Shown here piece by piece: positions 15,291 to 22,049 of a stretch of DNA of 33,166 nucleotides. The stretch's first letter is position 1; every line of letters begins with the position of its first letter. The DNA is from a virus. Under the pieces are notes generated by a model. That model had not been told where the DNA came from, did no database searches, and was given only the letters and a program-made list of their open reading frames with translations. The position numbers and the translations under genes are program-made. Location of the stretch: IMG/VR virus record IMGVR_UViG_3300035698_007203, positions 1 to 33,166 of that record; one strand, 5' to 3'.

Positions 15291-15709
15291 TACCAAGTCC
15301 TTCCGATTGTTATATGTTGCTTCCATTTAGATGGAAATCCAAATTCATCACGAATTTGTTTCAAGAGTGGACAATCAACTTCAACAAACCAATAGTGGTC
15401 AGGGCGGTCGCCGCCTGTCGTATCACCAGACTGTCGTACATGGTGCTTATACTTAAATTCAATTTTTTGTCCGTCGTATTTCTTCCAAAGATATTCTAAC
15501 TCTTTGGGTGGTTTTTCGCCACGGATGATAGAAATGTGCGCATCCCAAGAAGGTTGCTTCAGGTCTACCCATAATTCTTTCATAACCCACCAGCGGAAGT
15601 AGCGTGTAATCTCGCGGTCAATTTCTACAACCGCCCACCAGTTCGTTCGCTTTTTCATACCCCCACGGTAGGGGTCATATTTAATAATACCCGTACCAGT
15701 GTGCCACAT
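15287..15709 (-). CDS. acb1: 2H phosphoesterase, Acb1-like anti-CBASS nuclease
   Basis: 140 residues with two catalytic HxS/T motifs: H58-I-S60 (AHISIIRGE) and H132-I-T134 (QHITIGRTWY). The blocks WWAVVEIDREITRYFRWWV, VRQSGDTTGGDRPDHYWF and the length match T4 gp57B, which is Acb1 (recognised from memory). Acb1 hydrolyses the cyclic oligonucleotide messengers of CBASS and so blocks abortive infection. The start is 4 nt after the upstream stop. It lies beside the NADAR gene. A 2H RNA-processing role (2',3'-cyclic phosphate) is the alternative. Confidence 0.88.
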   Translation of the reverse strand: MWHTGTGIIKYDPYRGGMKKRTNWWAVVEIDREITRYFRWWVMKELWVDLKQPSWDAHISIIRGEKPPKELEYLWKKYDGQKIEFKYKHHVRQSGDTTGGDRPDHYWFVEVDCPLLKQIRDEFGFPSKWKQHITIGRTWY

Positions 15710-15713
15710 TATA

Positions 15714-16649
15714 TCATTCCTCGTACCGTTCTTTCCGCCACTTGCGTTGTGCTTTGGCAGATGATAGTGTTAATCGTGCGCATAGTTCCTGTGCATTCGT
15801 TGCGTCGTCTTGCGACCCCATACCCGATGGAACAGTGTATGTTTTTCTTGCATCGTTCATAAAGATATTAAAAAAAGCAAACCGTAGTGCGTTGTTAAGA
15901 ACGCCATCGTATAAATCTGATTTCTCTTCACGCAGGGTTGCTAATATAGCTATAACATCAACAGGTCTACCGACTGCCATCATGCCATGATTCTTATAAC
16001 CAATAAGGTTTGCGGTAACAGTGTCGGCGCTACCATCGTACATCTTATACCGCCTTATACTTTGTCTAATTATTATTTCTTCTTTGTCTAATCCATCTTC
16101 GTCGATTGGTTCAAGAAGTTCATCGAGAGCTTGGGTGAATTCGCTAACATCTATTTTGTCAATCGTAAGATTATTTCTTGAGTCCCAACATGTACCAAAT
16201 TTTGTCTTTGCAACTATGCCGTCATATACATCTTTACGAACGACGATATGTTTAACACTACATAGTTCTGGTCCAAGTTCACTTCTTATGGGATTCTTAA
16301 TATAGAACCGACCTTCATGGTCAAGTCGAAACATGTATTCTATGTCAAAGTCTTCTTTTTTCGCGGGGATGTCATGATATTCATTTTCACCAACTTCCAT
16401 TTCGTGTAAGTTTTCGCAAAGCTTGTCAACTATAATGTTGAGGGCTGGACCTTGGCAATTTTCAACAGAACCATAATCATTGTATGTTCCACTGAATGTT
16501 AGCGGAATTGGCGTCCAACTCGTGTCGGGGTAGCAATAAGAACCTCTGTCATGATTAAAACTGGGTGTCCTTAGTAAGATGACTTCAACTTCTTCATTTT
16601 CAAAGATTGGTAAGTTTGTTATCGCGCATGTATGATTCCAACAGCCCAT
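15714..16649 (-). CDS. conserved phage protein of unknown function
   Basis: 311 residues starting MGCWNHTCAITNLPIFENEEV. The Cys-containing opening (GCWNxTC...NLPI) is typical of a phage and bacterial family without known function. The middle is acidic, and the C-terminal ~90 residues are helical and basic (AKAQRKWRKERYEE). No catalytic motif is obvious. The promoter is at 16680-16708, and it is co-transcribed with the Acb1-like gene 4 nt downstream. Confidence 0.8.
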   Translation of the reverse strand: MGCWNHTCAITNLPIFENEEVEVILLRTPSFNHDRGSYCYPDTSWTPIPLTFSGTYNDYGSVENCQGPALNIIVDKLCENLHEMEVGENEYHDIPAKKEDFDIEYMFRLDHEGRFYIKNPIRSELGPELCSVKHIVVRKDVYDGIVAKTKFGTCWDSRNNLTIDKIDVSEFTQALDELLEPIDEDGLDKEEIIIRQSIRRYKMYDGSADTVTANLIGYKNHGMMAVGRPVDVIAILATLREEKSDLYDGVLNNALRFAFFNIFMNDARKTYTVPSGMGSQDDATNAQELCARLTLSSAKAQRKWRKERYEE

Positions 16650-16679
16650 AATATTCTCTTTTAGGTTAAATACTTGTGA

Positions 16680-16708
16680 AGTGTAACAGACTGTAACCTA
16701 AATGTCAA
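16680..16708 (-). promoter_or_regulatory. sigma70 promoter, AGGTTAC spacer class
   Basis: TTGACA, 17-nt spacer TTTAGGTTACAGTCTGT, TACACT. A second, inverted copy of the motif (TTTAACCTAAAA) lies about 20 nt downstream in the leader, which suggests a paired operator. Confidence 0.85.
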
Positions 16709-16713
16709 GCGGT

Positions 16714-17742
16714 TTAATCAGTTACTAAAAATTGTCCACATGCCGCTTTAACTTCTGAACCAGCAGATATCTGCACCTTGATGTAAGGATGTACTTCCAT
16801 TAATCGTTTGATAATGTTCTTGAAGTTATCACTTTCATGGATGTATGTCGATACTTCGCAAGTATTATAGCGAAGGATACGCAATTCATATTTGTCCAGA
16901 CCATACTGTTTGATTAATGAGATTAGTGCCTCGATTTCTTCTTCGGTATCATTGAACCCATCCATAAACATATGGTGGAAAATAACATTGTGTTTGTTAT
17001 CTTCTGAATATTCCAACAATGCAGGGATAGCTTCATCAAGCGGCAGGGCATTGGGTATCAGGTTATCACGGGATGATTGTATCGCAGAGTGTAGTGAATA
17101 AAATAATCTGAACCTGCTACGACTTGGGTACGTTAATGCCAAGTTACTAAATTCTTTATCACGATGGACGAGGATATCACTGTGTGGATTCAGGGGGTAC
17201 TTTGCCAACTTCTGTTCTAGTTGTTTTAAACGTAAAAACGTTGGCGTCAGGTCTTTGATTTTTGGCATAACAGTGGACATATCCACACCATCTAAACCAA
17301 CAGCATACTCATTTTCCATGATAGTGTCCAACAAACTTTCAGTAACTATCAATGAACGGAAAGTGTTGATAAATGCATCGCCCATACCCATCCAACAAAT
17401 TTTCACAAACTTGTTGCGGATTTCAGGCATACCATTTTTCTGTACAGAATCAAGTCGAGCAATGATTGCTTCTTTGATATTTGCCACAATCCCATCAGCG
17501 TGCAACTTTTGATACTTCATGTCTTTGAGTGTTAAGTAACAAAACTTACACTTCATATAACAGCCAGCAGAATCGGAAACAAATATGCTATATTTGTTGC
17601 GGTCCGTTTCATTTAAGGTAAATGTACCATCATCGTGCATGTGTGTGTCGCAACTGGAAACAGTTTTGATTGCTGTTTCGCTATTATCTGCGTGAATGAA
17701 TTTGGTTACAGTCTGGTCATCGGAAAATAATATGTCTTTCAT
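16714..17742 (-). CDS. radical SAM methyltransferase, RlmN-like
   Basis: 342 residues. The [4Fe-4S] motif is C61-x3-C65-x2-C68 (AGCYMKCKFCYL), RlmN spacing. Later blocks RLFYSLHSA, HHMFMDGFNDTEEEIEAL and the C-terminal VKAACGQF (C335) match RlmN, whose near-terminal Cys forms the methyl-enzyme adduct. RlmN methylates A2503 of 23S rRNA and A37 of some tRNAs. I chose the ATG at 17742: an in-frame ATG at 17772 lies within the promoter. No Shine-Dalgarno is seen; ATG is 8 nt past the -10 box. It lies among tRNA genes of the type RlmN modifies (Gln, Asp, Arg). It is divergent, so the substrate may differ. Confidence 0.85.
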   Translation of the reverse strand: MKDILFSDDQTVTKFIHADNSETAIKTVSSCDTHMHDDGTFTLNETDRNKYSIFVSDSAGCYMKCKFCYLTLKDMKYQKLHADGIVANIKEAIIARLDSVQKNGMPEIRNKFVKICWMGMGDAFINTFRSLIVTESLLDTIMENEYAVGLDGVDMSTVMPKIKDLTPTFLRLKQLEQKLAKYPLNPHSDILVHRDKEFSNLALTYPSRSRFRLFYSLHSAIQSSRDNLIPNALPLDEAIPALLEYSEDNKHNVIFHHMFMDGFNDTEEEIEALISLIKQYGLDKYELRILRYNTCEVSTYIHESDNFKNIIKRLMEVHPYIKVQISAGSEVKAACGQFLVTD

Positions 17743-17750
17743 GGTAGGGC

Positions 17751-17779
17751 ATGCTACCACAAAAATTGACACAAATCAA
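17751..17779 (-). promoter_or_regulatory. sigma70 promoter for near-leaderless rlmN-like mRNA
   Basis: TTGATT, 17-nt spacer, TAGCAT with extended TGG. ATG follows after 8 nt, so the leader is nearly absent. Confidence 0.65.
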
Positions 17780-17785
17780 GCGTTT

Positions 17786-18034
17786 TTAACGTTTTGGGAA
17801 TACTTTATACCAAGTAATGATAGCAACCAGTATTAAGTTCATACCATAATTGGCTATAAGAGGATATTGTCTATCTGGTAAGATGTATACAAAAACGAGG
17901 ATTTCGCCAAGTCCCCACATTAAAAGGAACCAACTCGACAACCCATCCGAATTTTTATCTATGATGCTTTTTAATGCTTGCGGAAACGCACAGACTGCCA
18001 ATAAAATTGACCCTACCCATCCCACATATTCCAT
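17786..18034 (-). CDS. SemiSWEET/PQ-loop membrane transporter
   Basis: 82 residues, three membrane spans, beginning MEYVGWVGSILLAVCAFPQAL. The Pro-Gln pair in span 1 and the segment SDGLSSWFLLMWGLGEILV are hallmarks of SemiSWEET/MtN3 half-transporters, which dimerise to move sugars. The in-frame extension to 18088 would run into tRNA-Gln(CTG), so the ATG after AGGGA was chosen. A metabolic role in the infected cell is plausible but unproven. Confidence 0.85.
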   Translation of the reverse strand: MEYVGWVGSILLAVCAFPQALKSIIDKNSDGLSSWFLLMWGLGEILVFVYILPDRQYPLIANYGMNLILVAIITWYKVFPKR

Positions 18035-18053
18035 ACATTCCCTACTTTTTAAT

Positions 18054-18129
18054 TGGCTGGCGTACTTGGATTTGAACCAAGGTTTCAACGGTCAGAGCGT
18101 CGCGTGATAAACCACTACACTATACACCA
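18054..18129 (-). tRNA. tRNA-Gln (CTG)
   Basis: Acceptor TGGTGTA/TACGCCA, anticodon stem CGACG/CGTTG with loop CTCTGAC, T arm CTTGG-TTCAAAT-CCAAG, discriminator G, encoded CCA. Confidence 0.9.
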
Positions 18130-18139
18130 GTAATTCTTT

Positions 18140-19135
18140 TTATGCAAGGGTAAATACAACAATACCTGCAATAATTAATGCACCTACCAGATACATCCAT
18201 ACCTTGGATTTCTTTGGTTCTTCGGCAACAAGATTTAAAGCCTCAACTGGCGCCGTTTCTGGTTCTTGTAAGCCCGTACCAATATATATTGGTTCCAAAA
18301 ATTTAGTAGCGAACAGGTCACCAGAGCCATTAAGTTCTGGGCGCTGTGTATAACCATATTTCACCATGGAAGCATTCATCTCATCAATAATCGTTTGGTG
18401 GGTCGCGTCGTAATTGTTGTTTTTAAGGCTTTGTGATAGGTAATATGTAGCTGCACCCATATACTTGTTATTAATCCATGCGTCTGCGCTTGTCTGGTGA
18501 GATTGACAGCCACTAATAAGCAACCCTGTGTTGTTGACGTCCCTAGATTGTACAGAACGCGGACGTGGCTGTAGATTAATACCACGTCCTCTATTGGCGA
18601 TGTCGGCTGGCATTGGCAGATAACGGTTGCGGGTTTCAGGAGCTGCGAGTTCGCGAGCATCACCAAGTGGTTGATATTGGTTATCTTGGTCTAACCCTGT
18701 GCCAGAATTACAACAGTCAAGGACAACAGTCAAAGCAACGCCATTTGGTACTTTATTAAAGATACGTTTCAAATCATCATCGCGGATGACTTTATCACGC
18801 CAGTTAAGGTCAACAGGGCAAATAATTTCGTCCAAACCATCAGGTTCAACATCAGCTTCGTAAGTCTGGTTAACCAATTGGGAACCGTGACCACTGTAAT
18901 GAAAATAAAGAACATCGCCTGCTTTGGTATCGGCTACAAGCCATTCTAAGCGTTCCAATATGGCGGCGGTAGTAGCGGAAGCATCAGTAAGCATACGACG
19001 CTGTGTGGCGTCTGTGAACCCGTAGTGTTCGGTTAGAATGTCTGCCATGAGATTGACATCATTGACGCAACCTTGTAATGGATATGTTGTGCCGGGATAG
19101 TTGATACCGACTAAAAGTGCTCTGCGTGTTGACAT
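18140..19135 (-). CDS. metacaspase (peptidase C14) with C-terminal membrane anchor
   Basis: 331 residues. The caspase fold begins MSTRRALLVGINYPG. The catalytic dyad is H83 (HYSGHGSQ) and C142 (LDCCNSG), with acidic S1-pocket residues such as D98/D102, typical of Arg/Lys-specific metacaspases. Residues ~155-285 include ISGCQSHQTSADAW. The last 20 residues (MYLVGALIIAGIVVFTLA) are a membrane anchor placing the protease on the cytosolic face. Shine-Dalgarno AAGGAG; late octamer upstream. It may act late on host or virion proteins. Target unknown. Confidence 0.9.
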   Translation of the reverse strand: MSTRRALLVGINYPGTTYPLQGCVNDVNLMADILTEHYGFTDATQRRMLTDASATTAAILERLEWLVADTKAGDVLYFHYSGHGSQLVNQTYEADVEPDGLDEIICPVDLNWRDKVIRDDDLKRIFNKVPNGVALTVVLDCCNSGTGLDQDNQYQPLGDARELAAPETRNRYLPMPADIANRGRGINLQPRPRSVQSRDVNNTGLLISGCQSHQTSADAWINNKYMGAATYYLSQSLKNNNYDATHQTIIDEMNASMVKYGYTQRPELNGSGDLFATKFLEPIYIGTGLQEPETAPVEALNLVAEEPKKSKVWMYLVGALIIAGIVVFTLA

Positions 19136-19159
19136 AATATTCTCCTTGTTATATGGGAA

Positions 19160-19167
19160 TATTTATC
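19160..19167 (-). promoter_or_regulatory. T4-type late promoter octamer GATAAATA
   Basis: GATAAATA lies 24 nt upstream of the metacaspase ATG, with AAGGAG between. An AATTAGGTTAC motif is adjacent. Confidence 0.55.
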
Positions 19168-19182
19168 AATTAGGTTACAGAA

Positions 19183-19290
19183 TCAGGAAAAGTAGCAATT
19201 GGACAAAAGGTAGCCAATGAAAACAATCATTGCGAATGCCACCAAATAACCTAAAATATTTCCTGCATCTTCTTTGTCTTGTTTGTTCAT
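19183..19290 (-). CDS. 35-residue membrane peptide
   Basis: A very short frame beginning MNKQDKEDAG, then a hydrophobic helix (ILGYLVAFAMIVFIGYLL) and the end SNCYFS. The Shine-Dalgarno GGAAGGGGGG is among the strongest in the window, 6 nt before ATG. It lies directly upstream of the metacaspase gene. One membrane span is predicted. Function is unknown; it could be a holin-like or regulatory peptide, or partner the anchored protease. Confidence 0.7.
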   Translation of the reverse strand: MNKQDKEDAGNILGYLVAFAMIVFIGYLLSNCYFS

Positions 19291-19329
19291 TGTAAACCCC
19301 CCTTCCCTGTGGTATCATATTATTTATGA

Positions 19330-19551
19330 TTAGGTTATGATTTCTGACAGCCGTTTTTTATGATGGGGTGCTTTTATACACACAATCCAACAATTATGGT
19401 GGGCGCGGAAATATATTGATTGGGTGGATTTGCCTATGGCAAGGCATATTTCTTCAAGTGGTTCCTTAATGGTACAGAAGATGTACCGGTTTCCACTAAT
19501 TCCTACTTTTGTTGTGGGGATATGACTCACTATTTTATTCACGCGTGTCAT
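19330..19551 (-). CDS. hypothetical small protein
   Basis: Up to 73 residues. The first ATG lies in the dyad at 19516-19557; a GTG at 19542 with AGGGG upstream is the better start (MNKIVSHIPTTKV, 70 residues). It contains RAHHNCWIVCIKAPHHKK, with His and Cys that may bind a metal. No family recognised. It follows the tRNA-like gene, with which it may be co-transcribed. Confidence 0.45.
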   Translation of the reverse strand: MTRVNKIVSHIPTTKVGISGNRYIFCTIKEPLEEICLAIGKSTQSIYFRAHHNCWIVCIKAPHHKKRLSEIIT

Positions 19552-19557
19552 ATCCCC
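19516..19557. repeat. 11-bp perfect inverted repeat at a tRNA-like 3' end
   Basis: GGGGATATGAC (19516-19526) and GTCATATCCCC (19547-19557), loop 20 nt. On the minus strand the 5' arm shares the GGGG of the tRNA-like acceptor, so acceptor pairing and this hairpin would compete. Confidence 0.65.
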
Positions 19558-19623
19558 TATCAGGATTCAAACCTAAACTACCCATCAATCGGCTGGTACG
19601 GAGGTCAGTTACACTATAGGGGC
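19553..19623 (-). tRNA. tRNA-like gene, anticodon unclear
   Basis: Acceptor CCCCTA/TAGGGG, T arm TTAGG-TTTGAAT-CCTGA, but no encoded CCA. The D arm and the anticodon arm (TACCA/TGG-G-TA around GCCGATTGA) are irregular. It is either degenerate or an odd tRNA. Confidence 0.5.
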
Positions 19624-19630
19624 AATTATT

Positions 19631-19704
19631 TGGCAGGCTGACAGGGAATCGAACCCCAGTCAAGACGTTTGGAATGTCTCATGTTACCACTACACCATCA
19701 GCCC
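19631..19704 (-). tRNA. tRNA-Trp (CCA)
   Basis: Acceptor GGGCTGA/TCAGCCT, stem AGACA/CGTCT (one mismatch), loop TTCCAAA, T arm TTCGATT, discriminator G, encoded CCA. A shifted reading would give Gly(TCC), but the stem then fails. Confidence 0.8.
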
Positions 19705-19710
19705 ATTGTT

Positions 19711-19797
19711 TGGCGACCCGTGAGGGATTCGAACCCCCAATGTCCTTTCGGACGCCGGTTTTGGAGACCGGTGCAATACCAGTTATGCGAACGAGCC
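19711..19797 (-). tRNA. tRNA with Trp anticodon (CCA) and a long variable arm
   Basis: Acceptor GGCTCGT/ACGGGTC, anticodon stem CCGGT/ACCGG, loop CTCCAAA, then an extra arm GTCC-GAAA-GGAC, T arm GGGGG-TTCGAAT-CCCTC, encoded CCA. A type II body with a Trp anticodon is unusual. Confidence 0.85.
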
Positions 19798-19804
19798 ATT
19801 GTTC

Positions 19805-20266
19805 TTATTCCCACCAATGTGGGGTTGTTCTATTCTTCCAAGCGGCAATTGCACGCTTGTCATTCATATAGTATTTACGATATGAATCTACGGCGTTGGC
19901 GGACTTATAGTCATCTGGCATTGCTAACCTAAAATCTGTCAGCCCAATGTCATCAATGTTCGGTTGCGGTAACCCACATACCACATCATAAGATTTATGA
20001 TTGACGGTCTTGGCATATCTGAAGCAATATTCTTCGTTCAATGCGGATGTCAAATCGCGTAGCCAAATCCAGTTGGATAAAGATTCCCTGACCCAAATAG
20101 AACAGGGGTGGTTTTGATGGGTCAAACGATAGCCAGCGTCAATGCCAGATAGTCTAACAGCCCCACTGAGTAATTGTGCTGATTCGAGTATCATTTTAAC
20201 GACGTGCTTATCGACATGATATTCGGCACACAATTGGATATTGGTATCTAAGACAAATATATTCAT
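19805..20266 (-). CDS. conserved phage/bacterial protein, unnamed family
   Basis: 153 residues starting MNIFVLDTNIQLCAEYHVDK. Signature text includes HVVKMILESAQLL, THQNHPCSIWVRES, FRLAMPDDYKS and SYRKYYMNDK near the C-terminus. This family is common in phages and bacteria without proven function; conserved His, Asp and Glu residues could suit a metal or nucleic-acid enzyme. The ATG lies exactly 6 nt past the -10 box at 20273, so the mRNA should be leaderless; a frame extension to 20284 precedes the transcription start. Confidence 0.85.
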   Translation of the reverse strand: MNIFVLDTNIQLCAEYHVDKHVVKMILESAQLLSGAVRLSGIDAGYRLTHQNHPCSIWVRESLSNWIWLRDLTSALNEEYCFRYAKTVNHKSYDVVCGLPQPNIDDIGLTDFRLAMPDDYKSANAVDSYRKYYMNDKRAIAAWKNRTTPHWWE

Positions 20267-20272
20267 TGTGGT

Positions 20273-20301
20273 AGTATACCACAATTAGGTTAAAGTGTCA
20301 A
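20273..20301 (-). promoter_or_regulatory. sigma70 promoter giving a leaderless mRNA
   Basis: TTGACA, 17-nt spacer CTTTAACCTAATTGTGG, TATACT, then ACCACA and ATG. The spacer holds the TTAACCTAA motif in the opposite orientation to other promoters. Confidence 0.85.
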
Positions 20302-20307
20302 TATTAT

Positions 20308-20403
20308 TGGCAGAGAGTATGGGATTTGAACCCATGGTGCCAAGTTTTTGCCTGACACACTTCGTTTCCAACGAAGCACAATAAGCCACTCTGTCAACTC
20401 TCT
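20308..20403 (-). tRNA. tRNA-Ser (GGA)
   Basis: Acceptor AGAGAGT/ACTCTCT, anticodon stem CTTCG/CGAAG with loop TTGGAAA, long variable arm as expected for Ser, T arm ATGGG-TTCAAAT-CCCAT, encoded CCA. Confidence 0.95.
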
Positions 20404-20410
20404 ATAATTT

Positions 20411-21163
20411 TTACATTCCTAATAGTTCCGCCTTGTTGTAGGCGGTGGAAATTCTTTCTTCACTTACTTTGAAATAATCGTCATCTTGTTCCATTCCAAT
20501 AAATTGCCTTCCTGTGTTTGCGGCGGCAACTCCTGTCGAGCCTGACCCCATTGTGTTGTCTAAAACAACATCACCTTCGTTAGAATAGGTTCTAATTAAG
20601 TATTCGAGTAGCTTAACAGGTTTCTGTGTAGGATGCAATGCTAATTTTTGCTTATCTGTGGGAAACTGCAACACCGACCGTGGATATCGTTCCGTAGAAC
20701 CACCACCAGAAATACCAACCTGTGTTTTGCCATATATTTCGCCATCGTCTTGATGCTTGGTATAGCTATTCACTGGCTTATGTCCTGTAGTCATTTGTGG
20801 GTTATACGTCGGTAGGCTATCATAAAAGACCATGATATTTTCATGAGCTTTCATAGGCATCTTCTTAGCGTTAAGGTGTCCAGTTGCCGTTGACTTTTCC
20901 CAAATCCATTCATATCGCAAATCTTTTAAGTTACTATTCCCCAAAGTTATATTAAATGGAATTTGCGCAAATAAAAGAATCGCAGCGTTGTATTTGGTTA
21001 CCCATGCGTATTGCGACCACAATTTATCTAAGTCTATCACGGAATCCCATTTACAATTAGTGGTGCCGAACGGCAAATCGCAGACAACTAAGTCTACAAT
21101 CCCATCTTCAAGATGGTGCATAAGTTCGAGGCAGTCGCCGTGGAGAAGTGTGTGGTTACTCAT
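20411..21163 (-). CDS. DNA adenine/cytosine-N4 methyltransferase
   Basis: 250 residues, beta-class. The catalytic motif IV is DLPFGTTNCKWD near residues 29-40 (DPPY-like), and motif I, LDNTMGSGSTG, is near residue 206, followed by GRQFIGMEQDDDYF. The arrangement, catalytic motif first, is as in phage Dam/CcrM-like enzymes. It probably protects phage DNA from restriction; the target site is unknown. The ATG lies 6 nt past a TATACT box, with no Shine-Dalgarno, so a leaderless mRNA is expected. Confidence 0.92.
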   Translation of the reverse strand: MSNHTLLHGDCLELMHHLEDGIVDLVVCDLPFGTTNCKWDSVIDLDKLWSQYAWVTKYNAAILLFAQIPFNITLGNSNLKDLRYEWIWEKSTATGHLNAKKMPMKAHENIMVFYDSLPTYNPQMTTGHKPVNSYTKHQDDGEIYGKTQVGISGGGSTERYPRSVLQFPTDKQKLALHPTQKPVKLLEYLIRTYSNEGDVVLDNTMGSGSTGVAAANTGRQFIGMEQDDDYFKVSEERISTAYNKAELLGM

Positions 21164-21169
21164 TATGGC

Positions 21170-21198
21170 AGTATATCAAGGATTTCATATACTGTCAA
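21170..21198 (-). promoter_or_regulatory. sigma70 promoter giving a leaderless mRNA
   Basis: TTGACA, 17-nt spacer, TATACT, GCCATA, ATG (methyltransferase start at 21163). Confidence 0.85.
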
Positions 21199-21204
21199 GG
21201 ATTT

Positions 21205-21306
21205 TGGCGGAAGAAGGGGGATTCGAACCCCCACGCCAGCTTTTTACACTGACCGACTGTTTTCAAGACAGCTGCCGGTACCCAGAATTTTTCGGCTTAC
21301 TCTTCC
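21205..21306 (-). tRNA. tRNA-Ser (TGA)
   Basis: Acceptor GGAAGAG/TTCTTCC, enlarged D loop inside GCCG/CGGC, anticodon loop CTTGAAA, long variable arm, T arm GGGGG-TTCGAAT-CCCCC, encoded CCA. Confidence 0.93.
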
Positions 21307-21312
21307 AATAAT

Positions 21313-21579
21313 TTAATCGTTCGGACGTGTTTTCACAACTTCCGTAAGTTCATCTTGATTGATATACCAAAATGGACGTTTTCCATCAGGATATTGCATC
21401 TTACCAAAATCACCCGGATGGGTAGCGAGGTGTGCAACAACCCTATAAATGTTTGTCATGTTTGAATCATCCCATGCATCGTCGCGGCGGGCACGCATGA
21501 ATATAACAAGGGGGAATAGAATCAACCCCAAGAAGAATGACAAAACACCAACAACAATTGCAATTATTACAACATTCAT
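21313..21579 (-). CDS. small membrane-anchored protein
   Basis: 88 residues. The N-terminal ~28 (VVIIAIVVGVLSFFLGLILF) form one membrane helix; the rest is a soluble tail with RRDDAWDD and YPDGKRPFWYINQDEL. The start overlaps the previous stop as TAATG, so translation is coupled with the 21579 gene. Function unknown. Confidence 0.75.
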   Translation of the reverse strand: MNVVIIAIVVGVLSFFLGLILFPLVIFMRARRDDAWDDSNMTNIYRVVAHLATHPGDFGKMQYPDGKRPFWYINQDELTEVVKTRPND

Positions 21580-21950
21580 TATTGGTCCATCATCTTAACG
21601 ATGCGCTGTAATGAACCGCGAATCCTATTAAGGTTACCCATTACGCGGGACTTGTTTCTAGTCCTCGAAGAACTATCGGGCATCTTGTTTAGGATAACCA
21701 TGGCTTTCTTTACTGCCACCATTTGTTTAACAGCATCTTCAAGTGCTGATGACACGTCGTCATCAAGCGTAAAGATAGCATCATCTGCCATACCCGGTTG
21801 TGGCATGTGTCTACCTGTAACGTTGGCTGGCATCCCAATTTCTTCGTTTATTTGTATAAACAAGGCATTGATACTTTCTGTCAGTTCAGCATAATAGCTT
21901 TCAAATTCTTCATCAACGAAGTTTATATTCTTAACTTGTTCTAATAACAT
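21579..21950 (-). CDS. hypothetical helical protein
   Basis: 123 residues starting MLLEQVKNINFVDEEFESYY. Predicted helical throughout, with a basic C-terminal end (RTRNKSRVMGNLNRIRG). TTGGAGAAA precedes the ATG, and a perfect late octamer TATAAATA lies 25 nt upstream. It is coupled to the membrane protein gene downstream. No family recognised. Confidence 0.75.
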   Translation of the reverse strand: MLLEQVKNINFVDEEFESYYAELTESINALFIQINEEIGMPANVTGRHMPQPGMADDAIFTLDDDVSSALEDAVKQMVAVKKAMVILNKMPDSSSRTRNKSRVMGNLNRIRGSLQRIVKMMDQ

Positions 21951-21974
21951 TAATGTTTCTCCAAATATGTCATG

Positions 21975-21982
21975 TATTTATA
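21975..21982 (-). promoter_or_regulatory. T4-type late promoter octamer TATAAATA
   Basis: An exact match to the T4 late consensus, upstream of the 21950 gene with a Shine-Dalgarno in between. Confidence 0.75.
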
Positions 21983-22002
21983 CAAAATATATCATGGAAT
22001 GC

Positions 22003-22028
22003 AAAAAGCCCACAGAAGTGGGCTTTTA
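22003..22028 (-). terminator. intrinsic terminator
   Basis: AAAAGCCCAC, loop (AGAA on the plus strand), GTGGGCTTTT. A 10-bp stem with T tract ends the 22050 gene; it is also bidirectional in form. Confidence 0.88.
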
Positions 22029-22049
22029 ATTTTCAAATACTAAAATGTA

